Shown here piece after piece: positions 57,656-63,087 of a DNA stretch of 63,087 nucleotides. The stretch comes from Carboxylicivirga linearis (lineage in GTDB: Bacteria; Bacteroidota; Bacteroidia; Bacteroidales; Marinilabiliaceae): NCBI RefSeq assembly GCF_018271995.1, contig NZ_JAGUCO010000029.1, positions 1 to 63,087 on the forward strand. The letters run 5' to 3'. How positions within the stretch are numbered: position 1 is the first letter of the stretch; the number at the start of each line of letters is the position of its first letter. The translations under genes were made by a program, and so were the position numbers. The notes under the pieces are model-generated. The model had not been told where the DNA came from, searched no databases, and saw only the letters and a program-made list of their open reading frames with translations.

Positions 57656-58666
57656 ATGACAAATCAATTTAAAATATGGGCAGGAGGGGCATTAGTTACC
57701 AGCCTGCTTTTTTTTGCATGTGGCTCGCCCAAAGGAGGAAATAGTACTTCAACGAGCACAACCAACGAGGTAAACAGAGTAGCAACACCAAGTTTTAACG
57801 CCGATTCGGCCTATGCCTATGTTGATCGCCAGGTGGCTTTTGGTCCACGTGTGCCTAATACCCCGGAACATAAAGCTTGTGCTGAATATCTGGCATCTGA
57901 AATGAAGCGTTTTGGGGCTGATGTGATTGTTCAGGAAGCTGAAGTAAAAGCTTTTGATAATACCGTTCTGGAGGCTAAAAACATCATTGCTCAGTTTAAT
58001 CCAGAAATGAATAACCGCTTATTGCTTTTTGCGCATTGGGATTCTCGTCCTTTTGCCGATCATGATAAGGATGTTAGTAAAAGGGATTTGCCGATAGATG
58101 GAGCCAATGATGGAGCCAGCGGTGTGGGTGTCTTGATGGAGATAGCCCGTCAGATTGGTAAAAAAGGTCATCACCTGGGAATAGATATTATCTTTTTCGA
58201 TGCCGAAGATTATGGTCAGCCCGATCATCGTGATTTAGCACACAAAGAAGATACATGGTGTCTGGGATCGCAATATTGGGGAAAATTCCCACATAAAGAA
58301 GATTATTATGCTCGTTATGGTATTCTGCTTGATATGGTGGGTGCCAAAGATGCCTTTTTCTATCAAGAAGGGTTTTCATTACAGTATGCTCCCGACTTGG
58401 TTAAACAAATCTGGAATACTGCAGCAGATTTAGGGTATGGCAACCATTTTGTATTTGACAAAGGTGGATACATTACTGATGATCATATATACGTGAATAA
58501 GTATCGAAGAATACCATGTGTTGATATTATTCAGTTTAATCCTTCTTCGAATAGCAGTTTTGGCGATTACTGGCATACGCATAACGATGACATGAGTAAT
58601 GTTGATAAGAATACTCTTAAGGCAGTAGGTCAAACAGTGCTGGAGGTAATTTATCGCGAAAAGTAA
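57656..58666 (+). CDS. Glutaminyl-cyclase-like M28-fold lipoprotein
   Basis: The 336-residue protein has a lipoprotein signal with cysteine 22 (FFACGSP). The M28-type zinc fold follows: HWDSRPFADHD, DGANDGASGVGVLMEIAR (zinc aspartate), IIFFDAEDYG (zinc glutamate) and the His-containing YITDDHIYVNKY, plus HTHNDDM. With one zinc and no second metal ligand pattern this fits type II glutaminyl cyclases, which turn N-terminal glutamine of exported proteins into pyroglutamate. Such periplasmic enzymes are characteristic of Bacteroidota. The alternative is an M28 aminopeptidase. Confidence 0.75.
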   Translation: MTNQFKIWAGGALVTSLLFFACGSPKGGNSTSTSTTNEVNRVATPSFNADSAYAYVDRQVAFGPRVPNTPEHKACAEYLASEMKRFGADVIVQEAEVKAFDNTVLEAKNIIAQFNPEMNNRLLLFAHWDSRPFADHDKDVSKRDLPIDGANDGASGVGVLMEIARQIGKKGHHLGIDIIFFDAEDYGQPDHRDLAHKEDTWCLGSQYWGKFPHKEDYYARYGILLDMVGAKDAFFYQEGFSLQYAPDLVKQIWNTAADLGYGNHFVFDKGGYITDDHIYVNKYRRIPCVDIIQFNPSSNSSFGDYWHTHNDDMSNVDKNTLKAVGQTVLEVIYREK

Positions 58667-58734
58667 GAAGTGTGATGTAATGACGTGGGGATGTTAGTTA
58701 TGTAGAAGCTGGGAAAAGCTGGGGAAGCTTGTTG

Positions 58735-58830
58735 AATCATATGCTAGTCGTGCAGCGACGTTTGTAATAGGATAGTACGTAAGTGCTATCAGAATAAAAA
58801 AAATAAAGGATAAAGCCCGGAGGGCTGTCT
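58735..58830. repeat. REP-like palindromes before rnhB
   Basis: Two short hairpins stand close together: GATAGTAC-GTAA-GTGCTATC (58772-58791, one G-T wobble) and AGCCC-GGA-GGGCT (58814-58826). CGTGCAGCGACG (about 58749) precedes them. The pattern resembles the small palindromes that accompany RAYT-type transposases in Bacteroidota, but no such transposase is in the window. Confidence 0.5.
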
Positions 58831-58857
58831 GTGTAAAGCATTAGCAAATAAAAAAAG

Positions 58858-59460
58858 GTGGCAGAATTATTACCCTATATAGATGCAGCGCGTGTAGAAG
58901 TCGGATGTGATGAAGCCGGAAGAGGATGTTTGGCAGGACCGGTTGTGGCTGGTGCCGTTATCTTACCAAAGGATTTTAGACATGAGTTGTTAAATGATTC
59001 CAAACAATTAACCGAGAAACAACGCCAGAAATTACGCCCCATTATTGAGCAGGAAGCATTGGCATGGGCGGTAGCCTATGTGCATCATAACGAGATTGAT
59101 GAGATAAATATTTTAAATGCATCCTTTCTGGCTATGCATAGGGCTGTGGAACAATTAAAACAAACGCCTGAACACTTGTTGATTGATGGTAATCGTTTTA
59201 AACCGTATGATGGTATTGCGCATACCTGTGTTGTGAAAGGAGATGGAAAATACTTGCCTATTGCTGCTGCCAGTATATTGGCTAAAACCCATCGTGATGA
59301 GTATATGGAACAGATGCATGAAAAATACCCGGTTTATGCCTGGGATAAGAATAAAGGATATCCAACCAAAGTGCATCGCGCCGGTATTAAAGAGCATGGT
59401 CCGTCACCCATTCATCGTCGATCGTTCCGTTTATTAGATGAACAACTCAGCCTGTTTTAA
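58858..59460 (+). CDS. rnhB: Ribonuclease HII
   Basis: The 200-residue enzyme cuts the RNA strand of RNA-DNA hybrids and single ribonucleotides in DNA. The catalytic acids are D18 and E19 in [13 protein letters not shown], the aspartate in LLIDGNRF, and the one in [32 protein letters not shown] near the C-terminus is typical. The start is GTG; no ATG occurs before the core. Palindrome clusters lie on both sides, which sets it apart from the operons around it. Confidence 0.95.
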   Translation: MAELLPYIDAARVEVGCDEAGRGCLAGPVVAGAVILPKDFRHELLNDSKQLTEKQRQKLRPIIEQEALAWAVAYVHHNEIDEINILNASFLAMHRAVEQLKQTPEHLLIDGNRFKPYDGIAHTCVVKGDGKYLPIAAASILAKTHRDEYMEQMHEKYPVYAWDKNKGYPTKVHRAGIKEHGPSPIHRRSFRLLDEQLSLF

Positions 59461-59644
59461 AGGCTAATAATTACTTTCATCCTTCGATTCTTCGAATTTT
59501 GGGGAAAGTAATTTCCTTTTTAGTTTGGTACTGGGCCTGAATTGAACTTTAAGGTTTTTAATACAACTGCCATTCACTTTATCAGGTGAATCTTTGCTGT
59601 CGCTCGAAAAATGCAAACTAAATATTCCCAACGATTGTAAATTA

Positions 59645-60000
59645 ATCGAACTCAGGCTGTATGAATAGCCACGGGTGGAACCCGTGGAATATAAACGTAT
59701 TATAAAGGAACCCCAAAGTGGGTTCAACTGTTGATTTGCATTACTATTTAAAACCTGAGATTGAAACAAAATAGATGTGCATCCGCTTTGCTATTGTTCG
59801 TAAAACCTTGCTGCATGATGCACAAAACCAACCTGCCTTTAGAAAGGCTCCCTGCAATTTGCAGGACCATAATCTATGCTTAGAATAGTGTGCTGTAATA
59901 ATGCACGAAGGTTTTCAAAGCACTAAAAGATTTGCTGTAGAAATGCAGCATGGTTTGCAGCTGCCGGCAAGGCTTGATACAATGATGCAGCATGGTATAA
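59645..60000. repeat. Field of REP-like palindromes in a 750-base gene-free gap
   Basis: This is the longest gap without a gene (59461-60209). Hairpins include CCACGGGT-GGA-ACCCGTGG (59670-59688), AACCC-CAAAGT-GGGTT (59711-59726), GCCTTT-AG-AAAGGC (59836-59849) and CCTGCAATTTGCAGG (59850-59864). An imperfect palindrome of the form TGCTG..(A)ATGCA recurs four times, at 59809, 59891, 59933 and 59984. A minus-strand frame of 101 codons at 59464-59769 covers part of the gap but has no recognisable domain. Confidence 0.6.
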
Positions 60001-60035
60001 AAGGCTCAGACACAAAAATCTAATGAAGTAATTGA

Positions 60036-60160
60036 TTAGATTGCGTAACTAAAGGCTATGCCGATGGCTCTGTTCTGAGCTTCGTTGGTAGCTGCAGTTT
60101 CAATAACTTGTTTAAGCAGATTGGGGGGGGATATGATAATTGTTGCATTACCGGAGTGCA
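60036..60160 (-). pseudogene. Remnant of an outer-membrane barrel C-terminus
   Basis: On the minus strand an open frame without a start ends in NEAQNRAIGIAFSYAI and a stop at 60036. This parallels the end of the adjacent porin (NSVISLAVSYAF), and the two last stretches are also alike in DNA (TTAGA-TGCGTA-CTAA at 60036 and 60210). It begins right after the porin terminator. A run of eight G residues (60123-60130) lies inside. I infer the tail of a lost paralogue. Confidence 0.5.
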
Positions 60161-60188
60161 AAAAAAAACCGGCACTTGGCCGGTTTTT
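60160..60188 (-). terminator. Terminator of the porin gene
   Basis: On the minus strand AAAAACCGGC and GCCGGTTTTTTTT form a 5-bp GC-rich core extended by A-T pairs, with a T run, 22 bases after the stop. Confidence 0.85.
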
Positions 60189-60209
60189 AATATCTTAATA
60201 AGGGTTTGA

Positions 60210-60797
60210 TTAGAATGCGTAGCTAACAGCTAAAGATATAACACTGTTTTTTCCATCAGCGTCATCATAATCAGCTACATTAGATAATCCAAGTCCATAA
60301 CGTAAGTCAATACCAATTCCAGACTCTAGGTCATAACCTAATCCAAGGTTTAACCCTAAATCAAGACCTTTAAATTCGTCTTTCACATCAACATCAAAAC
60401 TCTCGCCACCTGCTTCTAGTTTAGATTTTGCAGATAGTAAAAATCCAATTTGAGGTCCAGCCTGAATATTGAATCCACCGCCAGCATAGTATTTAAACAT
60501 TAATGGGATATTTAAATAATCCATTTTTAAAGTCCCATCAAAGTCAACTCCTTCTTCGGTATATGAAGCTTTAGCCCCTTGTCCTGAATAAAGAAGTTCT
60601 GGCTGGAAAGCAAATGTTTCAGAAAGACTGAATTTTGCAAAACCACCAAATAAAATGGAGGTTCTCATATCCATATCTTCGAAATCATCTCCAGTACCAT
60701 TAGCAAAGTTGACACCTGCTTTAACACCAAATGTAGTTTGAGCAAAAGAGCTCATCGAAATTGCCAAAACAGCAACAATAAATAATAACTTTTTCAT
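60210..60797 (-). CDS. Small porin-family outer-membrane beta-barrel (OMP_b-brl)
   Basis: The 195-residue protein has a signal peptide (MKKLLFIVAVLAISMSSFAQ) and an eight-strand barrel pattern: TTFGVKAGVNFANGTGDDF at the start, FQPELLYSGQGAKASY, FNIQAGPQIGFLLSAK, and a terminal ISLAVSYAF with the C-terminal phenylalanine needed for outer-membrane insertion. This is the PF13568-type family of Bacteroidota. Long acidic loops suggest a surface role rather than a wide pore, but its function is unknown. It is followed by its terminator and a decayed paralogue end. Confidence 0.88.
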   Translation of the reverse strand: MKKLLFIVAVLAISMSSFAQTTFGVKAGVNFANGTGDDFEDMDMRTSILFGGFAKFSLSETFAFQPELLYSGQGAKASYTEEGVDFDGTLKMDYLNIPLMFKYYAGGGFNIQAGPQIGFLLSAKSKLEAGGESFDVDVKDEFKGLDLGLNLGLGYDLESGIGIDLRYGLGLSNVADYDDADGKNSVISLAVSYAF

Positions 60798-61013
60798 GAT
60801 TGTTTTAGATTATAATTAAAAAGTGAATACGAATATATAATAATTTTAGTAAGTATTGTGTTAATTTATGATTAGTTATAGGTTTAAAAATTTAAACAGC
60901 TCTTCAATTTATTTTAAATATTATTCTTGGAAGAGCCTGAATTCGTAGATAATTATTGATTATTAGAATAGGGAAGTATTAATAGGATTGTTAAAGCAAT
61001 TCAAAAAGATTGC

Positions 61014-61021
61014 TATTTTTG
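61014..61021 (+). promoter_or_regulatory. -7 box of the histidine kinase gene
   Basis: TATTTTTG matches TAnnTTTG exactly, 38 bases before the ATG. An ATTG 23 bases upstream is a weak -33 element. Confidence 0.45.
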
Positions 61022-61058
61022 AGGTACATTTCAATATATAAACAACCTAACCTAAAAA

Positions 61059-62942
61059 ATGAAGGTAAAGAAGCTTTATAATTACTCCACAATATCTTTT
61101 TTGTTTTTATTGTTCTCCCTTTCAATAAAGGCTAATGAGGCAGAATTGCCTGCAGAGGTTGATTCAATGGTGCAAAAGGCAATTGAAATCATTGGTCTGG
61201 CAGATGAAAATCCGGATAGCTGTTTAATGATAAGTAAGGAATTATTAAAGAATTCGTTGTCAACAGATGTTCGGGCCAATGCTTTTTTAAATGAAGCCAT
61301 TGGGGAATCATATTATTACCTTCAGGAATTTGATTCAGCCAAAGTATGTTATCAAAACGCTTTACAGGGTTATATAGCTATTGGAGACCTTAAGAATCAG
61401 GCAACAGCCTATAATAATATTGGATTAATAAATTACTTTCAAGGTAAGTATGCATTAGCACTTGAGAATTACAATTCATCGCTTGAGATTGAAAAGGAGC
61501 TGAAGAATGAGCCGGGTGTAGCGCGTTCACATCATAATATAGGAATGGTTTATGGGCGATGGGAAAGATATGATCAACAGTTTGAGCATTATCATTTGGC
61601 TCTTGAGTTGTATGAAAAATTTGATGATCAGGAGAGTATTGCAGGATTAAGTAATAATATGGGTATAACATACGCTGCTTTGCATCACTATGATAAGGCC
61701 TTAGAAAACTATAGAAAGGCTTATTTTGCCTATAAGAAGTTAGGCAATAAAGATCGCATGGCCGCTGTATCGAGTAACCTGGGGTGCTTGTTTGTTTATC
61801 AGGGTGAGAATCAGAGGGCCATTGAGTATTTTAACGAGGCAATTGAATACTTCAAAGTATCTGGTGATGTGATGTCTTTAGTATCTACTTATTCAAGTAC
61901 CGGTGATGCGTATCGCGAAGTTGGTGATTTTAAAAAAGCAATAAGTTACTACGAACTGGCTGAAGAAACGAATAAAGATTTGGAACTATTGTCTTTGCGC
62001 AAGGATAACTACTACTCGCTTTATCTGGTTTATAAAGATATGGGTGATTATGAAAAATCACTGCAAGCCTATGAGTATTTTAATGATGTAACAGATTCGA
62101 TTTTTACGGCAGAGAAATATGAGCGATTATTAGATCTTGAAAAGAAATATCATTCTGAAAAGAGTGAAAAAGAGCTGTTAGAACTCAAAGCAAAAGAACA
62201 AAAGCAAAAGTTATGGCTGTGGGGCTTATCCATCTTTTTTATATTTAGTGCTATTTTGGTGCTGATAGGGCTTTATATTTTGAAAATAAAAGAGAAACAG
62301 CAAAGGCAAATTATGGAGCATAAGGTGCTTCGTACTCAAATGAATCCTCATTTTATCTTTAACTCTCTTTCGGCTCTACAGTGTTTTATTATTGAGGGAA
62401 GTCAGGAGGCGGCGATTGATTTTGTTGCTGATTTTTCATCTTTGATGAGGTTGGTTTTGCAATATGCTAAAGAAGAGAGTATCACCTTAAAGAAAGAAAA
62501 AGAGATATTAGAAAAGTATATGAGTCTTCAGAACAGACGCTTTGAGAATAAAATCCAATTTTCGTTAGAGATAGATGAAACGCTGCATGTTGAAAAGGTG
62601 ATGGTGCCTCCAATGTTGGCACAGCCATTTGTAGAGAATGCCATTGAGCATGGTGGTTTGGATATGAAAGGAGATGGTTTTATCAAAGTGATGATTACGA
62701 AGGATGGAAATAAACTGGCTATTTCTGTTGAAGATAATGGAATTGGAATTAAAAAAGCGCAGCAGAAGAAGAAACTGATCACTCATAAATCAATAGCGAT
62801 GCAATTGACCAAAGAGCGACTTCGTTTGTTGCAGGAACAAAGAGGTAAGAAGTTAGAAGCAATGGAAATTGAGGATCTCTCAGATTATGATTTATCAGGC
62901 ACTCGTATTGCTTTTCGTATTCCTTACATGGAGATTAGTTAA
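61059..62942 (+). CDS. TPR sensor histidine kinase of the LytS type
   Basis: The 627-residue sensor kinase has a signal segment (about 8-25), then about seven tetratricopeptide repeats in the periplasm (about 70-340, e.g. ATAYNNIGLINYFQGKYALALENYNSSLEIEK). A membrane helix lies at about 384-408. The His_kinase domain follows, with QMNPHFIFNSLSALQCF and phospho-acceptor H431, and then the ATPase domain (FVENAIEHGG, VEDNGIGI). It should phosphorylate a LytTR-type response regulator. None is in the window, but the gene for one may lie just beyond the right edge. The TPR part probably senses through a protein partner. Confidence 0.92.
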   Translation: MKVKKLYNYSTISFLFLLFSLSIKANEAELPAEVDSMVQKAIEIIGLADENPDSCLMISKELLKNSLSTDVRANAFLNEAIGESYYYLQEFDSAKVCYQNALQGYIAIGDLKNQATAYNNIGLINYFQGKYALALENYNSSLEIEKELKNEPGVARSHHNIGMVYGRWERYDQQFEHYHLALELYEKFDDQESIAGLSNNMGITYAALHHYDKALENYRKAYFAYKKLGNKDRMAAVSSNLGCLFVYQGENQRAIEYFNEAIEYFKVSGDVMSLVSTYSSTGDAYREVGDFKKAISYYELAEETNKDLELLSLRKDNYYSLYLVYKDMGDYEKSLQAYEYFNDVTDSIFTAEKYERLLDLEKKYHSEKSEKELLELKAKEQKQKLWLWGLSIFFIFSAILVLIGLYILKIKEKQQRQIMEHKVLRTQMNPHFIFNSLSALQCFIIEGSQEAAIDFVADFSSLMRLVLQYAKEESITLKKEKEILEKYMSLQNRRFENKIQFSLEIDETLHVEKVMVPPMLAQPFVENAIEHGGLDMKGDGFIKVMITKDGNKLAISVEDNGIGIKKAQQKKKLITHKSIAMQLTKERLRLLQEQRGKKLEAMEIEDLSDYDLSGTRIAFRIPYMEIS

Positions 62943-62946
62943 TAAC

Positions 62947-62975
62947 CTGAGTTCGACGTAAAATTTTGAACTCAG
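62947..62975. repeat. Perfect 8-bp inverted repeat after the histidine kinase gene
   Basis: CTGAGTTC (62947-62954) and GAACTCAG (62968-62975) pair around a 13-base loop, six bases after the kinase stop codon. No T run follows on either strand, so it is a poor terminator. The last 112 bases of the window hold no recognisable gene start. Confidence 0.55.
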
Positions 62976-63087
62976 AACGCTTGCAAATAGTGAGTTTCAA
63001 GTGTATATTGACGAAAGAATAGCGGGCTATTTTGAGTCGATTGCACGAAGAAAATTGCTGTTTGTAAGTGGAAATTAGCAAGCTTTG

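Noticed and set aside
59464-59769. A 101-codon minus-strand frame after rnhB
   Set aside because: It overlaps REP-like hairpins, has low-complexity serine-rich composition, no recognisable domain, no promoter box and no good start context.

Overview
The window is from a Bacteroidota chromosome, probably class Bacteroidia and near the Marinilabiliales. Several signs agree. Promoters fit the phylum pattern TTTG-N19-21-TAnnTTTG, for example 3499-3530 and 27803-27833. Many genes belong to families centred on this phylum (DUF5020, DUF4296, PCMD, GIN/DUF2807, OMP_b-brl porins, SLBB-rich Wza, LytS-type TPR kinases). DksA lacks its zinc cysteines and IleRS is of the long type. The order-level placement is inference, since no rRNA gene is present.

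Layout. 1-3.4 kb, minus strand: a gene scrap at the edge, a purine permease with a Tsx-like outer-membrane channel, and a radical SAM protein. 3.5-8.1 kb: the housekeeping group ileS-dksA-lspA. 8.4-23.3 kb: a long exopolysaccharide operon on the plus strand (Wza, Wzz, a three-gene nonulosonate cassette, Wzx flippase, GT-B transferase, Wzy-like polymerase, three more glycosyltransferases, ManC). Its leader carries an ops/JUMPstart-like element. 23.4-26.1 kb: a reverse-strand trio (PagL-like lipid A deacylase, GIN-domain lipoprotein, GT2). 26.1-29.3 kb: Wzi-type capsule assembly protein and the polyprenyl-phosphate sugar transferase that would start each repeat unit. 29.4-34.3 kb: DUF4296 lipoprotein, an amidohydrolase-like protein without a catalytic barrel, cysQ, pgk, waaA. 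34.7-43.2 kb: B12-dependent ribonucleotide reductase, gltX, glnS, folB, tRNA-Cys and small genes. 43.2-58.7 kb: sulfotransferase, chemoreceptor, conserved lipoproteins, metA, rnr, cysS and a glutaminyl-cyclase-like enzyme. 58.7-63.1 kb: rnhB flanked by REP-like palindromes, a porin gene next to the decayed end of another, and a TPR histidine kinase.

How it fits together. The 8.4-29.3 kb block holds nearly all parts of a Wzx/Wzy-dependent capsule or exopolysaccharide pathway: initiation, assembly, flipping, polymerisation, length control, export and surface attachment. The polymer probably carries a nonulosonic (sialic-like) acid made by a 9-phosphate route, plus mannose-derived sugar from GDP-mannose. 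WaaA and the PagL-like enzyme add lipid A and LPS core work on the same outer membrane.

The observations most worth checking are the ops-like element, a repeated leader between dksA and lspA with a compensatory base change, the barrel-less amidohydrolase, the direct repeats before the ribonucleotide reductase, and the palindrome field with a porin remnant after rnhB. No CRISPR array, complete insertion sequence, prophage or rRNA operon was seen.
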